A stretch of DNA of 64,000 nt, from assembly GCA_965247635.1 (NCBI GenBank), contig CBDFHJ010000008.1, forward strand, positions 62,001 to 126,000, given 5' to 3'. The DNA comes from CBDFHJ01 sp965247635. GTDB lineage: Bacteria; Chloroflexota; Dehalococcoidia; Lucifugimonadales; Australimonadaceae. Made by a program: the position numbers and the translations under genes. The notes under the pieces were generated by a model. That model was not told where the DNA came from, did not search any database, and saw only the letters and a program-made list of their open reading frames with translations. Shown here one piece after another: positions 16,237-24,255 of the stretch; position 1 is the stretch's first letter; each line of letters starts with the position of its first letter.

Positions 16237-16539
16237 ATGCCGATTTACGGCGATCGCCAAGTATTTAATGAAGTCAGCATCAACAACGCGCCTGAGGCCC
16301 ATGGCGTTTATGGCCTCTACAACGACACTGAGACCATTTATTTTGGTCAAGTCTCGGAGGAGGGCATCACCCTTCGGAGCCGCCTCCAGCAACACAAGGC
16401 TGGTGAAGAGGGTGACTGTACCCAGAACGCCACGGTGTTTCGGGTCGAGGTTACGGGGGTCACGATTCCTAGGCTAGAGGAGTTACTCGAGGAATTCAAA
16501 GGCCTCAACGGGGGCCTGCCTCCCTGCAACGGCGAGTAG
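16237..16539 (+). CDS. stand-alone GIY-YIG nuclease-fold protein (100 aa)
   Basis: I place the start at the ATG at 16237 because gaggagga lies 3-10 bases upstream; the open frame extends further with TTG/ATG alternatives at 16216 and 16225. Motifs of the GIY-YIG domain are visible: GVYGLYN then IYFGQVS (the GIY and YIG strands are GVY and YFG here), an Arg-containing helix LRSRLQQHK, and a downstream helix with LEELLEEF that could supply the catalytic Glu. The chain ends shortly after the domain, so there is no DNA-binding extension. Such small proteins occur in mobile regions. It lies just past the right end of IS256 copy 2. Confidence 0.6.
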   Translation: MPIYGDRQVFNEVSINNAPEAHGVYGLYNDTETIYFGQVSEEGITLRSRLQQHKAGEEGDCTQNATVFRVEVTGVTIPRLEELLEEFKGLNGGLPPCNGE

Positions 16540-16627
16540 GTGTGCCTGACGGCTGCAAGGTGGTCTGCCCCCAAACCCGAGATAGGGACTGAGGCGATAT
16601 TTTAGAACGATGAGGGCCTTTCAACCG

Positions 16628-17005
16628 TTAAGGCTTGTTCATAAGAAACGTGGCAGTCTGTTCGAAGTATTCGATGAGCATCTTCCCATCTTCAGTCGAC
16701 GCTTCGCTTAACTGAACTGCGGTGATCATGTGGCGGACCCAGGTGTCTCGCTCCAATTGACCGATGGAAAAACGGGAATGTCGCATCCTCAGGCGCGGGT
16801 GGCCGCGCTCCATTGAATAATACGGAGGACCGCCCCAATATTGAGCGAGAAACGCCGCTAGGTGGGCTTTGCCTGGCTCCAGGTCCTCCGGATAAAGTGG
16901 CCGGAGAATCGGGTCAGCTGTAACGAGGGAGTAAAACGTTTCAACGAGCCGGTCAAAGAACAGTTGACCGTCCACTCGATCGTAAAGAATCTTCTGGGTA
17001 CTCAT
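16628..17005 (-). CDS. glbO: truncated haemoglobin, group II (GlbO-like)
   Basis: 125 residues with the 2-on-2 globin layout: FFDRLVETFYSLVTADPILRPLYPEDLE at the N-terminus (helices B-E with Phe/Tyr at B9/B10), AAFLAQYWGGPPYYSMERGHPRLRMRH (E-F region, YWGG motif, proximal His in the RMRHSRF segment), and a C-terminal helix with W. The RLRMRHSRF motif is typical of the trHbO group. Such proteins bind O2 or NO and protect or supply terminal oxidases. It is monocistronic. The ribosome binding site is weak. Confidence 0.9.
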   Translation of the reverse strand: MSTQKILYDRVDGQLFFDRLVETFYSLVTADPILRPLYPEDLEPGKAHLAAFLAQYWGGPPYYSMERGHPRLRMRHSRFSIGQLERDTWVRHMITAVQLSEASTEDGKMLIEYFEQTATFLMNKP

Positions 17006-17140
17006 GTCACCAATCTAAGGGGTAGCAATTGGGATCAGTAAGAATTTTGTATCTAGTCGTCTTGGGCCATCGCGGCAAGGCGTGGGTGGATTCCAACACA
17101 CAATGTTCTTGGTTACCTGTTCAAGGGGTACCCTAATTCA

Positions 17141-17425
17141 TTACTGCTCGTGAGGCATGCGCCCCTTGAACACGGATAACACCGCGCCCAATAGCACGAT
17201 TCCGGCTGCTATTCTAAAGGCAAGGCGCATGCCGCTCGTGAACGCGGCGAGCAGTCCGGCATCGGCGCTGTCCGATACCCCCGCAAGCGTCGGAGGATAG
17301 TCCATCGATGCCATGACCACCGTGACGATCGCGGTGGCAATCACAATGCCCGTGACGTTGGCCGTCCAATAAGAATGGACAGAAACGAGGTTCAGGTGGC
17401 CACGACCCGGTGGAGGGGTTGACAC
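17141..17425 (-). pseudogene. C-terminal fragment of an MFS-type transporter
   Basis: The frame encodes about 94 residues with two membrane helices (residues about 22-40 and 62-85) and a short basic tail (FKGRMPHEQ). The layout, a helix, an extracytoplasmic loop with DYPPTLAGVSDSA, then GMRLAFRIAAGIVLLGAVLSVF, resembles the last two helices of drug-efflux MFS proteins of the EmrB/QacA type. Twelve or more earlier helices are missing. The frame begins only 29 bp from the end of IS256 copy 3, so the 5' part was probably lost before or during island formation. Not expected to be functional. Confidence 0.45.
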
Positions 17426-17453
17426 CTATACACTCGCGTATACACTACGCGGC

Positions 17454-18821
17454 GAGGTTACGTCAATAGGTGTGTAAACGACATCAGGCGGCGACCTTCT
17501 CAGCCGTTGATTCAATGGCGATTCCATCCGCATACTGTGCACCGAGATAGACGTCTTCGATCAACTCAGGGGCCTTCAGACGCCTGAAGCGCTGTTCGGC
17601 GACCATCAACATTTTCCAGATCACCGCTATCGCCCGATCGACCCTCTTGTAGCGCTTGGCGGCATCGGTCCGAAGCCTGAGGGCCGCGAAGGGTGATTCT
17701 ACCGGGTTCGTCGTGCGAAGGTGCCCCCAGTGCTCCTTTGGGAAGTCATAGAAGGTGACCATGCGGTCCCAGTCCCGCTCCAAGGCCTCTGAGGCCGCCT
17801 CGTAGGAATGGTCGCCGCACCACCTGGTGAACACCGTCCTGAGCCGCTCAGCCTCTGTCCGAGTCGGCGCGTAGGGGATAGTACGCAGCATGAGCTTGGC
17901 CTGGTCCTGTTGTCGCTTTGGAAGCTTGGCGAGCACGTTTACGATCTTGTGGTTCCAGCAGCGTTGCTCTGCCGCCTGCGGATAGACGTTGCGCAGAGCT
18001 CCCCAGATGCCCAGGTGTCCGTCCCCAACCACCAGCCTCGGGCACTCCAGCCCGCGGCGCCTCATGTCCCTGAGCACATCGGACCAGTTCTCTGTGGACT
18101 CCCTGTATCCGGGAACAGCGCTCACCACCACCTTGCTCCCGTCGCTCAGGGCCGCCACCACCACCAGTACTGCCGCCTTCTCCTTCTCAAGACCAGCCTT
18201 GACGTAGACTCCATCCACCCACATGTAGACCACTTCCAGGTCATCTAGGGGCCGGCTGCGCCATTGGGCAAGCTCATCGTTCCACTTGGACTTCAACCGG
18301 GCCACCGTGCTCGCCGATACCGGTGCGTCCTCTCCCAGCAGCCCCCGCAAAGCCAGATCGAAGTCGCCTTCGGATAGACCGTGCAGGTACAGCTCGGGGA
18401 TCAACTCAGCAACCTTCCTGGTCCTGTTGACGAACAGCGGCAGCAGCCGGCTCTCGAACTGCTCCTCGGTATCGCGGACTCGCGGCCGCCTCAGCTGTAT
18501 CGTTCCCGAACTCAGCGTAAGCCTCCGGGCTCTGCCGTATCCGTTCCGATAGCCGGTATCGTTGTCCGAGTCGGATCTGAGCGCCGACTTCGCCCTTCCC
18601 AGAAACGCCGTCACCTCCTCCTCCAGCAACTCCTGGATCAGCCTCTGGACCTGGCTTCGCACCCAATCCTCCAACTGCTCCCACTCCGGCCTTGACTCCG
18701 ACCTACTCTCAGTGCTTTCCTTCCTCATGGGCGGTCTATCTCCTCTCTTGGGCCTCGAGCCCGTGTTGTTCAGAGAGAGGGTACACCGCCTGACTGTTTA
18801 CACACTTTTTGAAGATACCTC
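17454..18821 (-). mobile_element. IS256-family insertion sequence, copy 3 (1368 bp, complete)
   Basis: It has the same terminal repeats as the other copies and is flanked by a perfect 8-bp duplication, tacgcggc, at 17446-17453 and 18822-18829. It separates a TTGACA/TATACA-like promoter region (from about 17419) from the small open frame and serine recombinase gene that follow. It therefore inserted into the 5' part of the recombinase transcription unit. Confidence 0.95.
17484..18728 (-). CDS. IS256-family transposase (414 aa)
   Basis: Intact copy with the same likely catalytic residues (D172, D236, E344) and ribosome binding site as the copy at 14904-16148, to which the protein is identical. 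It is transcribed away from the recombinase gene it has separated from its upstream region. Confidence 0.94.
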   Translation of the reverse strand: MRKESTESRSESRPEWEQLEDWVRSQVQRLIQELLEEEVTAFLGRAKSALRSDSDNDTGYRNGYGRARRLTLSSGTIQLRRPRVRDTEEQFESRLLPLFVNRTRKVAELIPELYLHGLSEGDFDLALRGLLGEDAPVSASTVARLKSKWNDELAQWRSRPLDDLEVVYMWVDGVYVKAGLEKEKAAVLVVVAALSDGSKVVVSAVPGYRESTENWSDVLRDMRRRGLECPRLVVGDGHLGIWGALRNVYPQAAEQRCWNHKIVNVLAKLPKRQQDQAKLMLRTIPYAPTRTEAERLRTVFTRWCGDHSYEAASEALERDWDRMVTFYDFPKEHWGHLRTTNPVESPFAALRLRTDAAKRYKRVDRAIAVIWKMLMVAEQRFRRLKAPELIEDVYLGAQYADGIAIESTAEKVAA

Positions 18822-18938
18822 TACGCGGCCACCTCCGATGAGGTCGAGCGCGTACAAATAGACGCCTTCCTCGACGCCCTGACCGATTTGGCGATGAGCG
18901 TGGCCAAGCGAGTAACGGAGCAGGATGGGGAGCACTGA
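18822..18938 (+). pseudogene. 3' part of a small open frame cut by IS256 copy 3 and coupled to the recombinase gene
   Basis: In the frame entered from the IS end, codons from 18822 read YAATSDEVERVQIDAFLDAL and on to TEQDGEH, then TGA at 18936-18938, which overlaps the recombinase ATG (TGATG). This indicates translational coupling of a small acidic helical protein to the recombinase. Removing the insertion sequence and one copy of its 8-bp duplication extends the same frame upstream to a GTG or TTG at about 17412-17421, so the insertion interrupts it. Family unknown; small accessory proteins ahead of serine recombinases are common. Confidence 0.45.
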
Positions 18939-20437
18939 TGCGGGCCGCAAACTACATACGAGTATCTGACGCCTCGCAGGTCGATGGCCACTCTCTCGAT
19001 GCCCAGGAACGGCTGTTCCGCCAGCTCTGCGAGACCCGGGGCTGGGAGCCCGTACGTGTATATCGCGAGGAGGGCTGCTCCGCAAAGACCGATGCCATCG
19101 CACGTAGGCCCGTATTCCGTCAGCTGTTGGAGGACGCTGCCAAGGGGGAGTTTGACATTGTCGTGGTCCATACCCTGGATCGGTGGGCCCGCAACCTTCG
19201 GGTGATGCTGGAGTCATTGGGGATCCTGGCCAAGCACGGCATCGGCCTGGTCTCTATCACAGAGCAGGTGGACTACTCAACGGTGGAGGGCAGGCTCATG
19301 ACCCAGATGCTGGGCTCCTTCGCCGAGTTCTTCTCCGGAATGCTGTCCAAACACGTCCAGAAGGGCGTGCCTGAGCGGGCATTGCAGGGGAGGCACCTGG
19401 GTGGTGGCCCTTTTGGTTATCTCCCATGCTCTTTAGAAGGTTGCGATCCCGAGCATCCAGGTGGTGTCCATCCCGTCGAGCCGGAGTTGAAGGCCGTCCG
19501 GGCCCTATATCGCCGGTATGCCGCCGGCACCACCACCTGCGTCCAGCTGGCGGCCTGGCTGAATCGCAAGGGATTCCGCACCCGCAACCGGCACCGGTTC
19601 GACCAAGACGAAGCGCACGGACGCTATTTCACCAACTCCTCGGTGAAGGCCATTCTGAAAAACCCCTTCTATTCCGGGAAGGTGCGTCACCGGGATGAAC
19701 TGCTGGATGGGGCCCATGAGCCATTCGTATCGTGGGGGCTCTTCGAGCAGGTCCAGACCAACCTGAAACGCAATTCCGGCCGCTCCATGACGCTGGCCTC
19801 GAAGCCCCAACGGGAATATCTCCTAAAGGGCCTGGTACGCTGCGCTCGCTGTGGTATGCCGCTGTGGGCCCAGACGTACAAGAACGGCTACGCCTACTAT
19901 CGAGAGCACAGGGGATCCCGTGGGGCAGGGGAGTGCATTAATTCGGGCGGAGCCATCAGCTGCCACGTGGTGGACAAACAGGTCGGACGCATCATTGAGT
20001 CGTTGGTTTTGCCGGAGGACTGGCTGGAGCGGGTCTTGGAGCGGATCAAGCTGCGGGACGAGGTAGATCGGGTTCGAGCCGAGCGGGAGCGCACCCAAGA
20101 GAAGCTCAGACGGCTGGCGAAGGCATTCGTTGACGGGTTGATCGAAGAACTTGATTACAGGCGGCAGAAGGCGCAGTACGAGTTCGACTTGACCGGATTA
20201 GTGGTCCCGGAGGTAGATGCTGTGGTCGAGGCGGGACGGCTGGTTCGACGCCTGCCAGAGCTATGGGCCTTAGCTGACTTAGCAGAACGTCGGCGCCTGC
20301 TGCTGACTGTCCTAGACGCAGTCTACGTGGATACCCGCAAGGCTAAGGGGTTGGTGAGGGTCAGACCGAAACCGCCATTCGAAGCCGTCTTAGGTGCGGC
20401 GCCGGTCCCAATGATATCGGTCGGGGTAGCATTCTGA
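18938..20437 (+). CDS. large serine recombinase / site-specific integrase
   Basis: 499 residues with the domain order of large serine recombinases. The catalytic domain has the nucleophile Ser at S10 (YIRVSDASQ) and the conserved Arg in VVHTLDRWARNLRV. The Recombinase domain spans about 150-280 (GRHLGGGPFGYLP, then RGRYFTNSSVKAIL-like sequence and FYSGKVRHRDELL). A zinc ribbon begins CARCGMPLWAQTY and closes with the Cys of GAGEC, and a coiled coil (about 363-410, RAERERTQEKLRRL) follows. Such enzymes integrate and excise elements at short att sites. The gene appears intact but has lost its native upstream region to IS256 copy 3. Degraded relatives lie at 22386, 26313, 28443 and 33478. Confidence 0.95.
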   Translation: MRAANYIRVSDASQVDGHSLDAQERLFRQLCETRGWEPVRVYREEGCSAKTDAIARRPVFRQLLEDAAKGEFDIVVVHTLDRWARNLRVMLESLGILAKHGIGLVSITEQVDYSTVEGRLMTQMLGSFAEFFSGMLSKHVQKGVPERALQGRHLGGGPFGYLPCSLEGCDPEHPGGVHPVEPELKAVRALYRRYAAGTTTCVQLAAWLNRKGFRTRNRHRFDQDEAHGRYFTNSSVKAILKNPFYSGKVRHRDELLDGAHEPFVSWGLFEQVQTNLKRNSGRSMTLASKPQREYLLKGLVRCARCGMPLWAQTYKNGYAYYREHRGSRGAGECINSGGAISCHVVDKQVGRIIESLVLPEDWLERVLERIKLRDEVDRVRAERERTQEKLRRLAKAFVDGLIEELDYRRQKAQYEFDLTGLVVPEVDAVVEAGRLVRRLPELWALADLAERRRLLLTVLDAVYVDTRKAKGLVRVRPKPPFEAVLGAAPVPMISVGVAF

Positions 20438-20804
20438 ACGGACCTTCAGGCACAGGCTCTAACCCTTGCGCTAGGGGCACCCCCAAAGGTTATGTGGGCT
20501 GTGAGGTCGATTTCACTAGTGGCGACGCCTGTCCGGCCCTGCACCAAAAGGAAATCCTTTTGGGCTGCCGACTTCCTTTGGCTATTGCCATCGTCGGTCA
20601 TGAAATCAGGAGTTCTCAACCACCCGGGTTGGGATGCGCTCAAATCCCAATGTCAGCTAATATATGGGAATCTCGGTACAACCTGTATCGCCCATGCTGG
20701 GGGGAATCCCGTAGGGGAGGGGCCAGCTTTCCCCGTTGCATTTTGGGTGTCATCTTGTGATAACGGTGGTCGTCCGACATTCATGCAGCTAATCGGAGAC
20801 GAAG
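20438..20804. other. non-coding stretch downstream of the recombinase, contains a 20-bp palindrome
   Basis: No gene is seen in these 367 bases. The notable content is the palindrome at 20544-20563. Downstream of it the base composition drops in GC towards the two AT-richer cargo genes. Confidence 0.5.
20544..20563. repeat. att-like palindrome, copy 1
   Basis: ccaaaaggaaatccttttgg is almost perfectly self-complementary (arms ccaaaagga and tccttttgg around aa). It lies 107 bases after the stop codon of the serine recombinase. Close copies occur at 22616-22635 (also 107 bases after a recombinase tail) and 33596-33615, with a half-site at 28616-28623. The fixed position after recombinase 3' ends suggests an attachment or recombinase-binding site. 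Confidence 0.5.
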
Positions 20805-21371
20805 ATGAGAAGTCTTCTGCACTGGATGTGGCCCTCACCTGTAGGGGCCGGCATACTTTGGGTAGTAATAGCATTGCTAATAGGGTCCACTCTGTACATG
20901 ATATCCCGATCTCCAGGCACGATTCGAGCTGCGTGGCAGTATGAAAGTGACCCAATAGGAACTTCAGACATTGGCGACTGTACTTCGGGTTATAGAAGGG
21001 ACCATTGGAGCACAGTGAGGTATGATCACACACAGACCCCCAATGTGTTCTACGTGGATGAAATCTACTATGGGGGTCGAAAACCCGATAAAGCAACGTG
21101 GACATCCGGAAGATGGCGGCGAGACAGAACTATTTACAGAGAATGGCAAGACCCAAATTGGGTAACTGTAACGGACTTTGACGAATCTGGATGGAGATCC
21201 ACTGGCAGCGAATGTTCAACTCTAGATTACTGGCTTGTCACGAATAACGTCACCTTGAATGAAGGTGCACTGGTAAAGCAGAAACTTAAGTTCAAATACT
21301 ATGTATTCGGGCAATTGGTTGAGGTTTCGGGCAAATATCACAAGCATTTCTTGCAGTGTCAGGAATGCTAA
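20805..21371 (+). CDS. membrane-anchored hypothetical protein (188 aa), island cargo
   Basis: One hydrophobic helix at about residues 14-34 (GAGILWVVIALLIGSTLYMI) is followed by a polar, Trp/Tyr-rich extracytoplasmic domain of about 150 residues with Cys at GDCTSGY, SECST and the C-terminal CQEC. GC content and codon use are visibly lower than in the surrounding chromosome (many AAT, AGA and ATA codons), a sign of transfer. The ribosome binding site is weak (ggagacgaag). It is 44 bp upstream of the next cargo gene, probably co-transcribed. I do not recognise the family. Confidence 0.6.
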   Translation: MRSLLHWMWPSPVGAGILWVVIALLIGSTLYMISRSPGTIRAAWQYESDPIGTSDIGDCTSGYRRDHWSTVRYDHTQTPNVFYVDEIYYGGRKPDKATWTSGRWRRDRTIYREWQDPNWVTVTDFDESGWRSTGSECSTLDYWLVTNNVTLNEGALVKQKLKFKYYVFGQLVEVSGKYHKHFLQCQEC

Positions 21372-21415
21372 TAGCGAATGAATTCCCCTCAAACTGATGG
21401 AGAGGAAAGATCCAG

Positions 21416-22051
21416 ATGAGTCTAGCCAAGGTTATTCAACGATGGTCCTTACTCATTGCATTAATTGCGGTTGCATTAGCAACAACGGTTTTCGTTCTCG
21501 TATCCAACGCCGAAGCTGAGACCGAAGATTGGCCCCCCTTCACGATGGTCTATGAGGTAACTGGGCCAACAACAACGGTCGGCGGAATTGCTCAACCCTC
21601 GATAGAAGTCCATCGCTACGAGTACAGGTCGAAAACCGATTGGGAAGACACGATCATGGAAACTCCATCAATCCAAACAGACTACGGTGACTTCAGCCCT
21701 GTCGGGTCGTATCGACGACTCAAAGGGCAGTTATTCACAGAATACGATGCTACTGACGACTTGCTTGAGCAAAGTACCATCAGCGAAAGAGTGATGTTCG
21801 TTCCCAATGGTGTTCTGGTGCCTTTCCAAAACCGCGCCATAGAACTGACCACCGGACTCACCCCCGATAGAGTATCCACAAGTGCCCTGGTGTGTTTCCA
21901 AAATGATTGTTCGGCGGATGCTACGGGTCTCCTCTACGTGTTGGAGGATAGCAGCGAATATATCTTCGCCGACGACTCCCGCGGATTCCCATTGAAGGCT
22001 GGCGACTTCTTGATCGTCAAGGAGCTCCGTATCCACGACACCAGACGGTAG
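21416..22051 (+). CDS. secreted or membrane-anchored hypothetical protein (211 aa), island cargo
   Basis: It starts MSLAKVIQRWSLLIALIAVA, a typical basic-plus-hydrophobic signal segment (residues 9-30), with a plausible cleavage site near SNAEA. The mature part is acidic and beta-rich, with two cysteines (LVCFQNDCS) that could pair. A ggagagg ribosome binding site precedes it at a somewhat long distance. Composition is AT-richer than the chromosome, as for its neighbour. Together with the gene at 20805 it is the cargo between a recombinase 3' end and the tRNA-like repeat at 22205. Function unknown. Confidence 0.6.
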   Translation: MSLAKVIQRWSLLIALIAVALATTVFVLVSNAEAETEDWPPFTMVYEVTGPTTTVGGIAQPSIEVHRYEYRSKTDWEDTIMETPSIQTDYGDFSPVGSYRRLKGQLFTEYDATDDLLEQSTISERVMFVPNGVLVPFQNRAIELTTGLTPDRVSTSALVCFQNDCSADATGLLYVLEDSSEYIFADDSRGFPLKAGDFLIVKELRIHDTRR

Positions 22052-22174
22052 GCCGCATAACCCCTCGACTCAAGATTCAGTCTCGAATACCTGAAGAGCC
22101 TGTGATCCGTCCCGCAACCTATCTGGAGAATGTTGCACGGCACGAAAATGCTAAAGCATTCCTGAGCAAACGAG

Positions 22175-22199
22175 AGCCCGCTGGGGTTACCAGCGGGCT
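22175..22199. terminator. strong hairpin next to a tRNA-like repeat
   Basis: A 10-bp perfect stem (agcccgctgg / ccagcgggct) with a 5-base loop. On the minus strand it is followed by ctcgtttgctc, and on the plus strand by gttccg, so a rho-independent terminator with a weak U tract is possible in either direction. Its position 6 bp past the tRNA/tmRNA-3'-like repeat (minus-strand sense) is where a terminator of a stable RNA gene would lie. Confidence 0.5.
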
Positions 22200-22204
22200 G
22201 TTCC

Positions 22205-22250
22205 GTGTTCGTGGTGGAGATGGGGGAGAGTCGAACTCTACCGTGAACAC
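22205..22250 (-). repeat. tRNA/tmRNA-3'-end-like repeat with terminal inverted repeats, copy 1
   Basis: A 46-bp element bounded by gtgttcgtggt and accgtgaacac (imperfect 11-bp inverted repeat). Read on the minus strand it contains a T-loop-like TTCGACT followed by ctccc, a pyrimidine-rich acceptor-like strand and CCA, like the 3' end of a tRNA or tmRNA. The T-stem is incomplete and no 5' half is found, so it is a remnant or a mimic, not a gene. Related copies lie at 24305 and 33956. Such 3' ends are classical integration sites. Confidence 0.45.
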
Positions 22251-22385
22251 AAGGTGCCCATGCTGTTGACTGACCAGAGCCCCAACCCTCTCCTCAAACT
22301 AGCTGGGCTAGGCAGCGTAGGAACCCCGTGTAGGTGAACCAGCAGCTAGGCCCTTGCTGAACCAGTTGATATGTTGGCCTTCAGT

Positions 22386-22508
22386 GTGGCAATCGGCGTG
22401 GACGCGCGCAAGGTTAGGGGCGTGGTGCCTATCAGGCCTAAGGCAGTGTTCGAGGCGGTGCATAGACTTGCGCCATCCCTCATTGACCCGGTCCCGCAGG
22501 TGACTTAG
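22386..22508 (+). pseudogene. C-terminal tail of a degraded serine recombinase
   Basis: The frame from 22386 reads VAIGVDARKVRGVVPIRPKA and then VFEAVHRLAPSLIDPVPQVT before TAG. This aligns with the last 40 residues of the intact recombinase (VYVDTRKAKGLVRVRPKPPF then EAVLGAAPVP). The stop is followed 107 bases later by the palindrome at 22616, as in the intact copy. It is closer in sequence to the fragment at 28443 than to the intact gene, so it derives from a second related recombinase. Everything upstream of the tail is missing. Confidence 0.7.
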
Positions 22509-22615
22509 CTCGATCGGCGCGCTAGGTCACCTGTCTCCAGGCTGAATTCTCTCGGTAAGGGGATTCGGCCCAGTAAGTTCGATTCACTCGTGAGATTAGC
22601 CAGCTTTGGTTCGTG

Positions 22616-22635
22616 CCAGAAGGAAATCCTTTCAC
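22616..22635. repeat. att-like palindrome, copy 2
   Basis: ccagaaggaaatcctttcac matches copy 1 in the central ggaaatccttt and in the flanking cc. It lies 107 bases after the recombinase tail at 22386-22508. The 28 bases upstream (with ctcgtgag) are also shared with the copy at 33596. Confidence 0.5.
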
Positions 22636-22824
22636 AGCATCAGGAGCCATCTCCTGGCAGTGCCGGACATGGTCTATTTGAAGGTTCGGCAAGCGCGAGT
22701 GGCGATAAGAATCAAGTTAAAGGATGCACTTGATGCGTTCTGCAGATATCCCCTCTACACCAGCATCCTTACCTTCTACAAGGGACAAGATGGGGGCTGG
22801 CCACGATAAGGCATCAAAGAGAGA

Positions 22825-22842
22825 GGCCCTCGATTGAGGGCC
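22825..22842 (-). terminator. terminator hairpin of the RRM protein gene
   Basis: Stem ggccctc / gagggcc with a 4-base loop, 26 bp past the stop codon of the gene at 22869-23162 in its direction. It is followed on the minus strand by a T-rich tctctctttg run. Confidence 0.55.
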
Positions 22843-22868
22843 CCTCTTCGGTCCTGATTCTGTTCTCC

Positions 22869-23162
22869 CTACCAGCGACGGTCGGTACGAGGAAAATCGC
22901 CACGGGGACGTTCCTCTCGGGGCTTGGCCTCGTTGACCGTGAGGGCACGGCCGCTCAACTCTTGCCCGTTGAGCCCGCTGATAGCGTTCTGTGCTTCGGC
23001 CTTATCGGCGATCTCAACGAATCCGAAGCCCTTAGAACGGCCGCTCGCGCGATCCATGATCACCGTCGCCGATTCGACGGTCCCGTAAGCGGAAAAGGCC
23101 GCCTCCAAGTCTCTATCCGCGGTGTCATAGGACAGGTTCCCAACAAAGATACGCATTGGCAC
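22869..23162 (-). CDS. RRM-domain RNA-binding protein (97 aa)
   Basis: A single RNA recognition motif occupies residues 3-80, with RNP2 = IFVGNLSY (residues 5-12) and RNP1 = KGFGFVEI (about residues 45-52); both carry the aromatic residues that stack on RNA. The tail is short, Arg/Pro-rich and basic (KPREERPRGDFPRTDRRW). This is the bacterial Rbp type also seen in cyanobacteria and Chloroflexota, associated with cold response and mRNA localisation. A divergent relative lies at 23540. Both sit in the island segment between repeats at 22616 and 24305. Confidence 0.93.
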   Translation of the reverse strand: MPMRIFVGNLSYDTADRDLEAAFSAYGTVESATVIMDRASGRSKGFGFVEIADKAEAQNAISGLNGQELSGRALTVNEAKPREERPRGDFPRTDRRW

Positions 23163-23426
23163 TCCTTGCCAACTAAATTCCGAGCCTTAGTTTGCAAGGG
23201 CGATAATGCCGAAAAGTCTAGGGGTGCTAGAAGCCAGGGCAGAAACGACACTGCAGCAGAGGTATTCGGTCTTTTTACTATATCACAGAAAGGCGCCGCG
23301 TGCACGGCTCGCGCATGGCTGGGGTCGCTCGTAAAAACGCGCCGCGGGACTCACCTCATCCGTACAGAATCCCATGTGAGCCCCAGGATGGTGAACCAGT
23401 CTGCGTAGCGCCCTCCGCCAGCAGGC

Positions 23427-23547
23427 TGCTGAAAAACCTTGGTTCGAGCTTCAATAAGCTCAGCACGAACGGACCAACACGGCCGTGGCCTTGTCTTCGC
23501 CGTTCACCCTGGGCTTGTCGAAGGGCGGCGCGGGCTTTTTCAGTGGC
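23427..23547. repeat. MITE- or REP-like palindromic element
   Basis: The stretch starts gctgaaaaacc and ends ggctttttcagt. Inside are a left arm (ttcgag...aagctcagcacgaacgg, 23443-23472) and a right arm (cgttcaccctgggcttgtcgaagg, from 23500) that are inverted relatives. The arm sequence resembles widespread bacterial intergenic palindromes of the type ttcgacaagctcagcacgaa. It lies between the two RRM genes, partly inside the 3' end of the second. Only one copy is visible in the window. Confidence 0.45.
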
Positions 23548-23908
23548 TTTCTAGCCCAGGGTCCCTTTGCTCGGGCCATTCGCGCTGGTGTAGACCCGGA
23601 GGCTTTGTGCTTTTGGGTTTCCGTCGCTCCATGGGGAGGGCTTCGAGGACCGTTACCGCAAGGCCTCTGATCTGCCTGCCATGTGCTCTGACGACCGCCG
23701 CAAGGGCCTCAGCATGGTCCGGCATTTCGATATACGCGTACCCACGCGCCTCACGATGGGAGACGTATCCCTGAGGCCGAGACGTTTCCCAGGGTTCAGG
23801 GGAGTCACCGACCAACGTGACAGTGGTGACGTCACCGTAAGGCGCAAAGCAGTCCCGCAGGTCAGCTTCAGTTACCTCGTGGGATAGGTTCCTCACAAAA
23901 ATATTCAA
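23540..23908 (-). CDS. divergent RRM-domain protein (122 aa)
   Basis: RNP2 is MNIFVRNLSHEV (residues 1-12). The RNP1 position reads ARGYAYIEM, with Tyr in both aromatic places. Between beta-2 and RNP1 is an insertion of about 15 residues (SPEPWETSRPQGYVSHRE) absent from the standard bacterial RRM, which would lengthen the beta2-beta3 loop that contacts RNA. The C-terminus is basic, then Pro-rich. Its last codons fall in the edge of the palindromic element at 23427-23547, so the original C-terminus may have been replaced. It is parallel to the RRM gene at 22869 and may be a diverged duplicate. Confidence 0.8.
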   Translation of the reverse strand: MNIFVRNLSHEVTEADLRDCFAPYGDVTTVTLVGDSPEPWETSRPQGYVSHREARGYAYIEMPDHAEALAAVVRAHGRQIRGLAVTVLEALPMERRKPKSTKPPGLHQREWPEQRDPGLESH

Positions 23909-23982
23909 GGGCCCGCTCCTGTCGAGGCGAACGGTTGACCACGCGAGTGCCTGCCACCGTGAATGTCAGGCTACCTCGCCCG

Positions 23983-24255
23983 CTACGTGGCGCTGCGTGC
24001 TTGGATCTCCAACGTTTGCTGCGTGCCGTCGGCATCCGTGACGAGCAGGTGGAAAGTCCCTTCGAACCGATGTTCGTCAGGTGCAGCATGGCCATTATTC
24101 AGCTGCTCAACCAGCTTCACCCGGACACGTCCTGTAGATGGCGCGACCGTCTGCCGATAGGCCCGCGCCGCGGTGATCAACAAGTCTCGACCCCGGCCAG
24201 TCGCCGTCTTCCCATCAGGGAGTTGGATGCTGACGCTTATTATCGGTCGGCTCAT
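23983..24255 (-). CDS. hypothetical protein (90 aa), island cargo
   Basis: I start it at MSRPIISVSIQ (ATG at 24253-24255, weak gaaggg ribosome binding site) because upstream codons run into the tRNA-like repeat. The product is small and beta-rich, with an LPDGKTATGRGRDLLITAARAYRQ segment and a C-terminal FHLLVTDADGTQQTLEIQ hairpin. No cysteines or membrane spans. It lies 74 bp upstream of the second RRM gene on the same strand, so the three may form one transcript. Family not recognised. Confidence 0.5.
   Translation of the reverse strand: MSRPIISVSIQLPDGKTATGRGRDLLITAARAYRQTVAPSTGRVRVKLVEQLNNGHAAPDEHRFEGTFHLLVTDADGTQQTLEIQARSAT

Noticed and set aside
18798..19217. Minus-strand frames opposite the recombinase start
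   Set aside because: Mirror frames of the recombinase catalytic domain, without independent evidence.
22205..22560. Complete tmRNA gene on the minus strand
   Set aside because: Only a 3'-end-like part is present; upstream sequence is a plus-strand recombinase tail and no tag frame or 5' half is found.
22606..22809. 67-residue frame after the second palindrome
   Set aside because: Begins inside the shared repeat block and has no ribosome binding site.
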